Below, piece by piece: positions 23,813 through 34,259 of a DNA stretch of 64,000 nt (position 1 is its first letter; each line of letters begins with the position of its first letter). The DNA comes from Gordionus sp. m RMFG-2023. Taxonomy: Eukaryota > Nematomorpha > Gordioida > Chordodea > Parachordodidae. The notes below the pieces were generated by a model that saw nothing but the letters and a program-made list of their open reading frames with translations, was not told the DNA's origin and ran no database searches. The position numbers and the translations under genes are program-made. The stretch is from positions 1,302,001 to 1,366,000 of the forward strand of contig NC_088778.1 in NCBI RefSeq assembly GCF_954871325.1. Reading direction: 5' to 3'.

Positions 23813-24120
23813 ACTTATTATATAAGATTAATGTTATATATAAAAGTGATTTAACAATAAAAAAATATTTTGTAATATAGAATTGCAATTAAATTGGATA
23901 TAAAATATGTAAGTTATGGTATAGTTAATTATAATAGATGTTATACTAATAAAAAGTATACTAATAATTAAAATCATTGGTATCTTTAGTTACTTTTTTA
24001 AATTTCATAAATGTAACTGTAGTTGTCAAGTCTAATGTTGTTAAACTTAGAAGGCCTGATTCGGGTCTATTTTTTGAAAGAGGCTCATTAAGATTTGGAA
24101 GCTAAAAAGCTAAAATAATC

Positions 24121-24320
24121 TTACGTGAAGCATCGAAATTTGGCAAAATTTAAGCATTGAAGCATCGAAATTTGGCAAAATTTAAGCATTTCTGCACAAG
24201 CTGTCTTCAAAATCTTTAGGGTCTTTACATAATGTTATTTTTGGGTGATAGTCGTAATCGGGCGGGTTTTTAAATCGACCCGTACGGGTTTTTGCACAAC
24301 ACTTAAGTCAAGCATAAATA
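24121..24320. repeat. Dispersed repeat, copy 2
   Basis: GCATCGAAATTTGGCAAAAT and TTTAAGCATT appear twice in tandem (about 24,130 and 24,163), followed by TTCTGCACAAGCTGTC. It matches the start of the window and continues, past the GAAA array, into 24,530-24,600 and 25,500-25,545, which match other parts of copy 1. Confidence 0.6.
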
Positions 24321-24322
24321 AC

Positions 24323-24517
<195 letters not shown>

Positions 24518-25021
24518 GAGTTCAAATATGAAAATTTGAAATCTTTTTTTTGTAAATACATTTTCATTTATTTATTAGACCAAAGAAATGTTTATCAATT
24601 TTGACAATCTTCGTAAAAAAAAAGTAAACTTTTAAAAGTCAAGATCGTTATCCGAACAGATTACGAAGGAAACAGATAGATTGGGGATAAATAACGTGTA
24701 TTGAGTTTTTATTTTTGTATTATTTTTTTTTGTAAAACGTTTATTTTTAAATTTGTATATTATCATATAAATTTGAATAACAAAAAAAAACAAGAACTTT
24801 ATAGTTTTGATACGAAATAAAAGTAAGAAAATTGCAAGAAATTATTCATTTGAACTCATATTTCTATTACTACTTTCATTTGGTTTATTGGATAAAAACT
24901 TTAACAGTTAGAGCCAATATGGAGAAATATAAATTAGATAAATAACATAAGGTGGAGGAGAAGAGATATTGAAAGTAGCTTACCACCAGAAAAAGGCGAA
25001 AGCAGAGAAAAAAATATATAT

Positions 25022-25295
25022 TAGAGATCAGCAATACCCGGCCCGAAGTTAAAAAATTCGGGTTCGGGCTTAAAAAACATCGGGCCGGGCCGGGTCGGGT
25101 TGGGCATTGGAAATTTTTTTAAATATATCTAAATTTATCAATTTTTATATTTAAATTTTTGATGTAAAATAAAAATATCTGATTTTATTCATAGTAGAAA
25201 CTAGATGTCACGTAACATATAGCTCTTATTTTGAGTAATTATAAAAATTAATTTTATATATTTAAATAAATTCGAGTCGGGTATGCAGATCACTA
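25022..25295. mobile_element. hAT MITE with GC-rich interior, second copy
   Basis: The ends TAGAGATCAGCA and TGCAGATCACTA form inverted repeats that extend inwards to about 24 bp (TACCCGGCCCGA against TCGGGTATGCAG). The 8-bp target duplication is ATATATAT (25,014-25,021 and 25,296-25,303), which is low-complexity and so weaker evidence alone. The interior shares TATATCTAAATTTATCAATT with the copy at 14.6 kb. Confidence 0.85.
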
Positions 25296-25394
25296 ATATA
25301 TATTTCTATTACTACTAACAATACGCTACAAAAATAATAAAACTTATAAAGAGAAAAGTTACAAGATACAAATAACAATTTTTTATATAATTTT

Positions 25395-25445
25395 AATGAT
25401 GATTAGTGTAACCAAGATGGCGTCTCCAGCTGATTTACGATTGAT
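25395..25445. mobile_element. Short fragment of the CCTAGACTGACG TIR family
   Basis: About 50 bp around ACCAAGATGGCGTCTCCAGC and TGATTTACG match the right side of this family; the ends are missing. Confidence 0.55.
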
Positions 25446-25923
25446 TTCTAATGTAAAATGAAATGTATTTCCTATAGGGGGATTTGGGGGGAGGGGAATA
25501 TATTCTAACGCCAGCTAGCCGGTAATATTTTATTAAATTGTTAAATATTAAATCAATGATTAAATGTATCGTGCAATTTAATTGGTTTATATTCCACCAA
25601 TCAGATTAATACATTTAAAATTAATTTTAAAAAAAAATATATATATATTTTAATGTCCTATCATTATACTTTTTCTTTTATTAAACATTTTTAAAATTTT
25701 TATCTTTAATATAAACGATTCCTAATAATCATTTTTTATATATAATTTACAATAAACTGATTAAAAAAATTTTTCGATTTTAAAATGAAATTTAAAATAA
25801 CACGAATACAATCAACTAACAAAATTATTATCGAAACGAGTGTTGTTAAACGGTTCGGTTTTAGCCGATTTCTAAAAACGGCAAACTCGATATTATGTCC
25901 AAAAGAAAATATCGTAAGCCTTA

Positions 25924-26275
25924 CCTTGAATTCTTAGTGGCGCGATTGCGATCGCGATTTAACAGCTGATTGATTTTTAAAATCTGTTTATGAGATCAAT
26001 TATTCTTTATTAAAATCATTATTTCTTAGATTATTATTAAAATTTGAATTAAAGATAAAATTAATTTTAACCGCGATTTAACAGCTGATTGATTTTTAAA
26101 ATCTGTTTATGAGATCAATTATTCTTTATTAAAATCATTATTTCTTAGATTATTATTAAAATTTGAATTAAAGATAAAATTAATATTAATAAATAAAAAT
26201 TGATCTCATAAACAGATTTTAAAAATCAATCAGCTGTTAAATCGCGATCGCAATCGCGCCACTATGAATTCAAGG
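25924..26275. mobile_element. TTA-flanked MITE (PIF/Harbinger-like)
   Basis: Inverted repeats of about 75 bp start CCTTGAATTCTTAGTGGCGC and include GATTGCGATCGCGATTTAAC, with one difference among the outer bases. A TTA duplication flanks the element (25,921-25,923 and 26,276-26,278), as is typical of PIF/Harbinger. Inside, a block of about 113 bp from CGCGATTTAACAGCTGATTG to AAAGATAAAATTAAT is duplicated in tandem. It has no coding. A paralogous pre-insertion site is present at about 26,387-26,455. Confidence 0.9.
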
Positions 26276-26386
26276 TTAAGATTTTAACTCATAGGTGGTA
26301 GCGGCACAAAGGTTCGGATTCGAACATCTGTTAGCGAAATCTCAAGGATTTTGCAATTCTGGCTAAAATTTCGAGTTGGCCATTTT

Positions 26387-26455
26387 TAAAAATGGCAAAC
26401 TCGATATTTTGTCCGAAAGAAAATATCGTAAGCCTTAAGATTTTAACTCATTTCT
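26387..26455. repeat. Paralogous empty site of the TTA-flanked MITE
   Basis: ATATCGTAAGCC|TTA|AGATTTTAACTCAT is continuous here, whereas at 25,905-26,295 the same sequence is split by the MITE with TTA on each side. The upstream part (GGCAAACTCGATATT, GAAAATATCG) is also shared, so a small segment was duplicated and only one copy received the insertion. Confidence 0.88.
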
Positions 26456-26640
26456 ATGCCTGACCCAAACTTTATTAAAGGAATTGCCTGAACATCGAAA
26501 TATCAAGGAATCAAATTATCATGAGAATAATCACTATACGAGTTACCAAAATGGCGTGTCCAGCTGATTATTTAACGAACGTTTTCAAAAGCATCATTAA
26601 TAAATGTATCGTCACTCTAGGTATCATTATAATGTGATTG
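26456..26640. mobile_element. CCTAGACTGACG TIR family, partial copy
   Basis: CGAGTTACCAAAATGGCGTG then TCCAGCTGATTATTTAACG and the right end GTATCGTCACTCTAGGTATC belong to this family. Upstream, TTTATTAAAGGAATTGCCTG matches its interior in the inverted sense, so the copy is rearranged. Confidence 0.65.
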
Positions 26641-27618
26641 AGTCATGTATTTTTATTCCTACTTATTTTGTATTGAAAAATTGGATTACTATTTTTTATA
26701 GTAACGGAAAAAAAAATACATAGTACGATATTTTTATAAATTTAAATGAAATTAATATCTCAATTTATTAGGGGTTCACTTTGCTTATTTTATTTAACAG
26801 CTGACAATTTTTGTCGTGCTGAAACGATATATATATATAATTTTTATTTGTTATCGATTTTATATGCATTATTCAGTTTGCGGATATGAACAAGTTAAAT
26901 TTTATGACATTTAATTATTTATTTAATATTGGCAATAAAAAAAAATAGATAATATACAATTTTAAAGATTTAATAAAAAAATATCCGTTAGTTGGCGTTA
27001 AATTTTTTTTTAAACTTTTAAAATATTAATTTTAAGTAAATTGTTAAAATGATAAAAACATTTTTTTTTGGTCAAATATGAATGAAAATAAATTTCAAAA
27101 AAGATGTCAATTATCATATTAACTCATATCTATATTATAATTTTCCGAATTTTAATCTGTCATCGCTATGTCACGTCATGTCATGCTACGTCATGTTCAA
27201 TGAGGGAATATTAAGCTATCATACACGGATCATACCGAACTTACATGGAATTATGGCCGATTAACATAATAAAACTAATTAAAAATGTTAAATGGAAATT
27301 GGACTAAAAAAGATGATACATTATTTGAAAGAGCAAAATGAATAGTAACGGAACAAATTACTATACAGTTTTATAAACCGGACCTCGAAGTAAATATTAG
27401 AAACAAATGTATCTAATCAAGGATTCGGAGCTGTACTCTTGCAAAAATATAATAACGGAGACGAATTTCGGTACATCTTAAGAACTTTACAAGACGAGAC
27501 AAAGAAGCTAAAGCAAGAATAAACGGCGTAGAAAAATTTCAGAACTATTTATATGGACTTAAGTTTACAATACGAACGGAACATAAACCTCTACTTAATC
27601 TTTAATTGTTTGGAAATC

Positions 27619-27880
27619 TGTTGCATTATTCCTTTATCTTATTTTTTGTTTTTTGCATTTGAACTTTTATTATTTTTGTTATAATCTAATTTTATTTTAT
27701 AAACGGCGTAACCTTACTTTTTTATATATTATTTTACTTTTTTGTATTTCGTTTTATATTCTAATTTATATGTTAGAAAATGTATAAATACCTTAACAAA
27801 AGAAAAAGAAAGGAGTTAATAAAATATATTTTTACTGACTCGAACCTCGCACCATATCGTCACCACCTTTATTCTTTGCA
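27619..27880 (+). repeat. Left LTR of the nested element
   Basis: 262 bp, TG...CA, almost identical to the right LTR. It is followed at 27,881 by TGGTGCCCTTTGGG, the expected position of the primer binding site; I cannot name the primer tRNA. Confidence 0.93.
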
Positions 27881-27929
27881 TGGTGCCCTTTGGGTGGTGG
27901 ACTAGAAAAAGATGACTACCTAATCTGCT

Positions 27930-28260
27930 GAGATGACCATCTAATCTATGACGATTGCTTAATCCATTGAGATGACTCTATTTATATGACTACCTATTGT
28001 GACGATTGTTTAATCCATTGAGATGACTCTATTTAGACTACCTATTGTGACGATTGTTTAATCCATCTATTTATATGACTACCTATTGTGTTGATTGCTT
28101 AACCTATGGAGATGACTACCTATTATGACTCTACCTTGTGCTTAACCTATGGAGATGACTACCTATTATGACTCTACCTTGTGCTTAACCTATGGAGATG
28201 ACTACCTATTATGACTACCTTATCTATTGTGACTACCTAAACTACTGAGATGACCAAGAA
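27930..28260. repeat. Degenerate tandem motifs inside the nested element
   Basis: Variants of GAGATGACTACCTATTATGA, CTCTACCTTGTGCTTAACC and GACGATTGTTTAATCCATTG recur in mixed order with a period of roughly 40-55 bp. The most regular part is about 28,098-28,215. Confidence 0.85.
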
Positions 28261-29474
28261 TCAAACCTTAGTACGTTCTTTCATGCAAAAAGCTTCTTTC
28301 TTTATGGTGTCCCGGCTCTGGATGTTGGACTGGAATATAATAGCCAGCACCTAACCTAATGTGACAACCTAGGAAGAACTGATATGGAAGTTGAACGATA
28401 GGTTATGAATTCTATTTTGTGAGACCAATGATGGTTACTTATTATTCTAATCCACGTAAGAAGTATTATAAATTAAAATTTTATGCCAGGATAAAGGCAT
28501 TTATAAATTTTTAAAATTACTAAAATGTAAAATCATAATGGATAATATTGATATTTTTTGATTTCTTGAATGATGACCAATTGTTGTAAATTAACATAAA
28601 CCTAAAGATGAATTCTTAAATATAATTAAAAATATTAAAAATCCTAAACAAGAAGATAAAACTTAATTTTAAATATGTTAAAATGTAATTTTTAAATCAC
28701 ATGATTGATTCAAATAACCCTTATAAGTAATACTTAATATGATAACAAAAAGTTATGTAAAAAAACATTCATTTTAGAAAAATATATTTAAATATATGTG
28801 GTGAATTTTCAAAACTATCTTATGAAGAATTTTTTTTTTTTGAATTAAAATTAGGGTGTGAAATTTAAATTTTTTTTTTAAGAGAGGGAAATGTGCATAA
28901 TATTTGCATATTTTAACCTCGGAGTTTGAAAATAAATAAAAATAAATTAAATATTAAAACGCTAGTAATTAAATATTGAAACGCTAAAAAATGTAAAACG
29001 TAAAAAATGTAAAACGCTAAAAGTATAAACACCTAAAAAATAATATAATCATTTATCATTCCTTATTTTGGATTTTATTCCTTATTCCTTAAATTATCAT
29101 TCCTTATTACATATTATTACATATTTTATTGTTCCGAAATTCAAAATTTTATTCGTGCATATTATTCATATATTTGATTTGATCAACTATTCCAAATTAC
29201 ATATTCTGATTTATTCCAAATTCCAATATTCAACTGGAAAAATGATAATTAACAATTGAGTACGATCAAACAAGCTATGATTAATGGAGACAATTATATG
29301 GATATCAAGCTTGTGATTAAACAAACCAACGTGCAAAATCGATTTATACAAACCAACGATTGGACAAGCCAACGTTATGATGATTTGTGATACAACTTGA
29401 TTACCAAAATTATAAACCACTTGAACAACAAACTCTCTATGACTTCTCCGATGAAATTATCAGAAGAGGGAGAA

Positions 29475-29736
29475 TGTTGCATTATTCCTTTATCTTATTT
29501 TTTGTTTTTTGCATTTGAACTTTTATTATTTTTGTTATAATCTAATTTTATTTTATAAACGGCGTAACCTTACTTTTTTATATATTATTTTACTTTTTTG
29601 TATTTCGTTTTATATTCTAATTTATATGTTAGAAAATGTATAAATACCTTAACAAAAGAAAAAGAAAGGAGTTAATAAAATATATTTTTACTGACTCGAA
29701 CCTCGCACTATATCGTCACCAACCTTATTCTTTGCA
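29475..29736 (+). repeat. Right LTR of the nested element
   Basis: 262 bp, TG...CA, directly preceded by the purine-rich tract AGAAGAGGGAGAA, which fits a polypurine tract, and followed by the AAATC target duplicate. Confidence 0.93.
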
Positions 29737-31212
29737 AAATCACATGTTTAATATGAATTTTTGTTTATTTTTCATTGAGCGATGCAGATACTCATTTAAC
29801 AAATCAAAGATTATTACGTTGGGCCTATAGATTCCGCACATGACGATATTAAGTACAAGAAAGGCCCTAATAATATAATTGCAGACGCTTAATCGCGAAA
29901 TCCAATAGAGAAAAATCATGATAGAATAACAAGCAAAAATAAAGCAGTAAGAGAAGAAACCGCAAAAGATCCAATAGTAAAAATATTAATAAATGGTACA
30001 AATATACAAAATCAAGCATCAGAATTACAAGCTTTTAGAACAAGAGATGTAAATCACGACGGAATTTTGTTTTGAAATGGCAGATTAATCGTTTTTCAAT
30101 CACTTCAAAAAAGAGTTTTACATATATTGCATACTGGATATGGGGGTATTTACATCAATGAAATCTATAATGAGAAATTATTTAAGGCGGAAATAATTAG
30201 ATAAAGATGTTGAAAAACTAGTTAACAGCTGTATAGAATGTCAAAAAACAACGCAGAGATATACCAGGTGTTGCCTTATACCAGTGGAATCCGCCATCGC
30301 AAACCTGGGAAATGGTACATTTAGATTTTTTCAAGAACCCTGGACGGATTTTATTGAATGGATCGAGATCGAGATCGATATAATTAGAGATACAACAAGT
30401 AATAATTTAATAAATCGATTAGAAAAATGGGTTATTCGATACGGCATTCCACGTCAAATTGTAACGGACAATGGTCCACAATTTATTTCGAATGAATTTG
30501 AAAGATGGTGTAAAAAAAAAGAATATATAACATATAAAAACTACACCGTATCATCCGAGAAGTAATGGTTTACTATCAAAAATCGTTATTTCGCAAAGTG
30601 AAAACAAACAAATGATGGGGGAAAAGGCTTAAAAGAAATGCTATTAATGTATAGAAATTCAGAATACTCATCTAAGGGGCGAATACTAGCAAAACTATTC
30701 ATGGGAAGGAGACTTAATACATTTTCTGGCTCAGAGTATTTAGCATAAGTTTTTAAATATCGAATCAAATCAATGTTTAGCAACACTAATTACCATTCCT
30801 AAGATAATTCCGATTAAGATTTTGTTGGATAATCCAGTGTTTTTTCAATTCCAATTTTAAAATTTGAGAAACTAATAAAACCATATTTAAAAAAATTAAA
30901 TCCGTATATTAAAAGAAAATTTTTTTTATATATATAAAAACAAAATAGAAAAAATAGAAATTACGCTAAAAATAAAATATATGTATATTTTAATGTTTAA
31001 TAGATGGCGTTAAATATTACTATGCAATATTCACAGTCTTAAATTACATTATTAGATTAAAGTGATTTTTATTCTTTAATAATTTATAAAATAATACCTT
31101 TATTAATTATTTTAGTAATAAAATCTGCCTTTTTGGAAGAACATTTACCTAATTAAAATTGAAAATTATCATATAAACAACCATATTCGTAAAATAACTA
31201 ATAAACTTATAC

Positions 31213-31220
31213 TATATATA
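31213..31220 (+). promoter_or_regulatory. TATA box of right U6
   Basis: TATATATA lies about 28 bp upstream of the U6 start, the same relative place as in the left copy. The upstream flank is shared between the arms, although the last ten bases before the start differ (CTTAATATC here, CATAATAAC in the other copy). Confidence 0.65.
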
Positions 31221-31244
31221 AATTACTAAAACTATCTTAATATC

Positions 31245-31268
31245 GTACTGCTTCGGCGGTACATATAA

Positions 31269-31300
<32 letters not shown>

Positions 31301-31348
31301 GGCCCCTGCGCAAGGATGACACGCAAAATCGTGAAGCGTTCCTAATTT
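31245..31348 (+). ncRNA. U6: U6 spliceosomal snRNA, right-arm copy
   Basis: The RNA-coding sequence is identical, as far as I can read, to the minus-strand copy at 21,374-21,477: the same UUCG-capped 5' hairpin, ACAGAGA box, AGC triad and 3' tail with T-run terminator. The two genes point away from each other and are about 9.8 kb apart. Identity of the RNA despite differences in the flanks suggests either recent duplication with selection on U6 or local gene conversion. It is most likely functional. Confidence 0.96.
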
Positions 31349-31829
31349 TTTTTTTGTTTTTTTTTAAATTAAATTTTCCAAGATAAGATAGTAATTTATT
31401 CTAGATAATTTAATTTATTTAAAATATTTTTATAATCGCTTTAGTTACTTGTAGATTGATTCCAATCTATCTTAAAATTTGTTATGGAATTTTTGAGTAA
31501 ATTTTAACTTATTATTTTTTTTGCTTAAAATTTTTATGATTTTACGCTGCTTATCAAATAAGATCGAAGATTAAACTAAAAATTAAATATGCTATTTAGG
31601 CATACGCTTTCTTGTTGCACGGGGAATACCCACCCCACCCAAAATTCCCTTACCCCCCAAGAAAATAATCCTCTCCACCCATTCCAATATTTTTTGACCC
31701 CCCAACCTCAATTATAAACGATTAAATTATATTTTGTTTCATTTGATGAAATGGTTGAGTTATTAAGAAAAAAAACAGATCTTTCATGGTCCTATGAAGT
31801 TTGTTTTTTTTAAATTTTGCTCATGGCCC

Positions 31830-32075
31830 TTTCGGCAATACACGAGGTAGTTGGAATAGTTAATAAATATTTGAAGAAAAATTAGGAAAGTAAACGAAAA
31901 GGCATAATAAACGAATAGTTTTTGCAGTTAGAATCAGAAATCTCTGAATCATAATCATCATCATCATGAAGAAGAAGAATAGGAGGAGAAAGAAGAAGAG
32001 AATCTGACAAGTCTAGATTCTTCTCCAGGTCATTTATTATTACATCCCCCTGTTTTTAGCCATCATATAAATATT
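31830..32075 (-). pseudogene. Possible hAT transposase C-terminal relic in the right arm
   Basis: Inverted twin of 20,660-20,905, with the same acidic stretch (HDDDDYDSEISDSN) and the IPTTSCIAERAMS-like core on the minus strand. Same caution as for the left copy. Confidence 0.35.
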
Positions 32076-32956
32076 TCACACTTGGACATTTCTTCATAAA
32101 CTTGACTCAAATTCAAATGGTGAAATTCACGGATGTCCTCGATATCACCTTCTTCTAACAAATGTTCTTTTCCGTCATTTCCTTTGGTGCAAAAAAATAT
32201 GTTTGATTTTAAAAATTTCATCGATTCATCATTAATTCTATTACCTACAATGTATTACCATCAAATCAAGCGCAGCATAAAACACTGGTTTTAACATGAA
32301 AATAAAATATTACATTTAGTAATGAAAGTTTATATATATATACACCTTTCAAATTTGGATTGTAATGTTTGAAGCTTAGAAACTTAAAACTAAAATGTAG
32401 ATTTCTCTCTTTCATAATAATTGGTGCCTTTTGTCAATATCTAATAAAGATTCAAAAATGATACAGGACCATAAGTTTAAATTATAATTCTAGTATTAAT
32501 CATGCAATCTTTGGCAAATAGAATTTGATTTTATTGCTAACCCTATATCCTTCAAAATGCTTTGCAATTTTGTTGAGGCCAAGCTTGTTTTCAGCAATAT
32601 TTTATCCAAATATTATAAAATTTTTCTATGCTAAAATCTATACCCACAAAAAAATATGTATCGAGTCGAATAATTCGTATGAATAATAAAATAATTATTC
32701 GATTCGATCCGTCGAATATTCGATTCGATCCGAAAATTTTATTTTAACAATAAATTAAAGAAAGATATATTTTTAAAATTTATTTTGTAAAATTTAACCA
32801 AGGATAAAAGACAAACAAATTTCATTGGTAAAATGGAAGCATACATATATTGTAGTATATTTATTATATAATGTAGAAAAATCAATATAATATTTATATC
32901 ATGTAGAAGACAGACATATTCTGACAATAACCCAATTTTAACTTTTAGGCGACATT

Positions 32957-33181
32957 CTATATTAGGTTACCATATGCGCTCCAAACAGAAAAGAGTCGCC
33001 CACATGGTTTTGAAGTTCCTTGTACTGACAATATGTCTCTCGCCATTTTGGATAACGCGGAGAAACGGTCTCCGTGTAGTTTCCACCATTTTAGTGGGTT
33101 TTTATTCGACGTGATTCTATAATTAATTGTCCAAAAGCTATGCAAATCTAAAATAAGGGATGCAAAACTCACATCTAGCAA
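32957..33181 (-). pseudogene. hAT transposase C-terminal dimerisation domain fragment
   Basis: A 74-codon open stretch on the minus strand reads NPLKWW, then FSALSKMARDILSVQGTSKP, then GRLFSV. This is the hAT dimerisation signature (P..WW......FP.LS.MARD.LS.P.TS...ER.FS) found at the C-terminus of these transposases. The usual Glu of SER is Gly here, an insertion SVWSAYGNLI follows instead of SVAGNLI, and the remaining C-terminal helices are missing. Upstream catalytic parts are not found nearby. It is a fragment of a dead element; hAT MITEs elsewhere in the window may have used related transposases. Confidence 0.82.
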
Positions 33182-33271
33182 TGTTTTACAAATAAAGTGG
33201 TAAAAATTTAGTGCAAAAAGTAAATATTTATGATTTCTTCATCATCAAACAAAGGAGAAGTATCTGCCTTG

Positions 33272-33300
33272 CCCGTCATTCTTGACGGGACAGTTACTAG
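33272..33300 (+). other. Helitron-like 3' terminus 3
   Basis: A perfect 7-bp stem CCCGTCA-TTCT-TGACGGG, an 8-nt gap (ACAGTTA plus one preceding or following base), CTAG at 33,297-33,300 and T following. It shares CATCATCAAA-type sequence upstream with terminus 2. I could not find the matching 5' head, so the element is truncated or its head has diverged. Confidence 0.65.
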
Positions 33301-33509
33301 TTTATCATAATTGTATATGTGTTACAAATTCCATAAAATAAATATCTTCTTAGTCCATCATAAAAGAATTTTCTGAAGTTGTTTTGGATTATAAAGTTAT
33401 TCGAATAAAATCAGCCGTTAACAACAATTTTCGAAATATAAAATGTTTCTTCATTATTCCACAAGGAAAATATGAATATTTTCCAATATTTATTAATACT
33501 ATAAATTAT

Positions 33510-33645
33510 TTTCAGTCGAATCGATCGAATAACTGATAAAAAACGAATAATATATTTTCCTTATTCGAATTCAATTCGTTTTTTCTAATCGAATTTACGA
33601 ATATCGAATCGAATATCGAATAGTAAATAATTCGTTTTAGGTATA
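33510..33645. repeat. ATTCG-rich repeat
   Basis: TCGAATATCGAATAGTAAAT then AATTCGTTTTAGGTATAC. Similar ATTCG/CGAAT-rich stretches lie at 20,012-20,050, 32,660-32,740, 39,310-39,420 and 46,740-46,870, and the last shares the end ATACCTAAAACGAA in inverted form. This suggests a dispersed element family whose boundaries I cannot fix. Confidence 0.55.
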
Positions 33646-33829
33646 CTGAAAACAGTAGCACTAGCCATGGCAGAAGTGCCAGAGTTTTGAGAATCTTTTA
33701 AGTTTTTCAAAGCTCTCCTCGAGGTTATTATAGAGTATAAAAAACTATTACAATCACTTTATATGATGGTAGCCAGCTTCTTTAAATGAAAATAAACGAT
33801 TTAAATCTAAACAGATAAGATAATATTAC

Positions 33830-34250
33830 CGAGGGGTATTCTTGATGCGTAAAAATGGTTGCAATTTTGTCGGTACATTACACTGATATACTTTGAGCAC
33901 TGCATATTATATAACACCATTGAAATAAACGTGAATATTGTCTAAGATCCCTAAAACTTTTCTTAGTTCTTTTATCAATTGGCCTAATTGAACATCGATT
34001 AAATTTAGTCGATGACAATAGCATCAAATAAAAGCTACATTTGGGGCCTCAGCTCTAATTTAATCCTGTCCTCCATTGATCCTTCAACTCATGTTTGAAG
34101 TATCATCATAGCTTTGTCCAACTAAAAATTCGAGGAGTATATTCAGGAACTAAGTTTGCATGTTATATATTTGTTTTAATATCAAGACCAGTCGTGTTAC
34201 CCATACAATATATATATTAATCTTTCAAACCGGTTTATGCATTTCGCAAT
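33830..34250 (-). pseudogene. hAT-like transposase relic of the TTF/ZMYM type
   Basis: On the minus strand FLVGQSYDDTSNMS (near 34,089-34,140) matches the GQ.YDGA.NM.G block of TTF-type-zinc-finger hAT proteins. After a stop it is followed by VAFI and, past another stop, CYCHRLNLIDV (near 33,985-34,040), matching the H-C-Y-A-H-R-L-N-L block that normally follows. The order and spacing fit. The frame is interrupted repeatedly. Sequence up to about 35,500 may belong to the same gene (AEIFRDIVDRIVTSF near 35,250) but that match is not secure. Confidence 0.6.
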
Positions 34251-34259
34251 TTTCTTTCA

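Larger units (their letters stand above)
27619..29736 (+). mobile_element. Young non-coding LTR element nested in the gypsy relic
   Basis: Two direct repeats of 262 bp (27,619-27,880 and 29,475-29,736) begin TGTTGCATTATTCC and end TATTCTTTGCA, giving canonical TG...CA ends. The 5-bp target duplication AAATC flanks the whole element (27,614-27,618 and 29,737-29,741). A TGG-starting primer-binding-site-like sequence directly follows the left LTR, and a purine tract lies just before the right LTR. The two LTRs differ at about three positions by eye, roughly 1 percent, so insertion is recent. The 1.6-kb interior has no pol-type coding and holds short tandem motifs, so this is a non-autonomous (TRIM/LARD-like) element that looks structurally whole. 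Confidence 0.93.
27300..30790 (+). mobile_element. Broken Ty3/gypsy-like retroelement relic, interrupted by a nested LTR element
   Basis: Two pieces of a pol region on the plus strand flank the nested element: an RNase H-like piece (about 27,380-27,613, resuming after 29,741 to about 29,910) and an integrase-like piece (about 30,060-30,790) that contains the catalytic-core signature TDNGPQF near 30,466. The order RNase H then integrase is that of Ty3/gypsy elements. It is clearly broken in many places and no flanking LTRs of its own were found. The last ~250 bp are also present, inverted, at the inner end of the left repeat arm (22,555-22,803), so this relic was already in place when the inverted repeat formed. 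It is old, judged by its decay. Confidence 0.75.
30535..32678. repeat. Right arm of the large inverted repeat
   Basis: Inverted counterpart of 20,012-22,803. It begins within the integrase-like piece of the gypsy relic (TAAAAACTACACCGTATCAT), carries the second U6 gene, and ends in ATTATTCG-rich sequence. The arms differ by scattered substitutions, small indels and the ~590-bp block. I judge overall identity as high, near 95 percent by eye, excluding that block. Confidence 0.92.

Noticed and set aside
27930-28260. CRISPR-like array
   Set aside because: The repeats are irregular, have no constant spacer length, and lie inside a eukaryotic LTR element with a target duplication.
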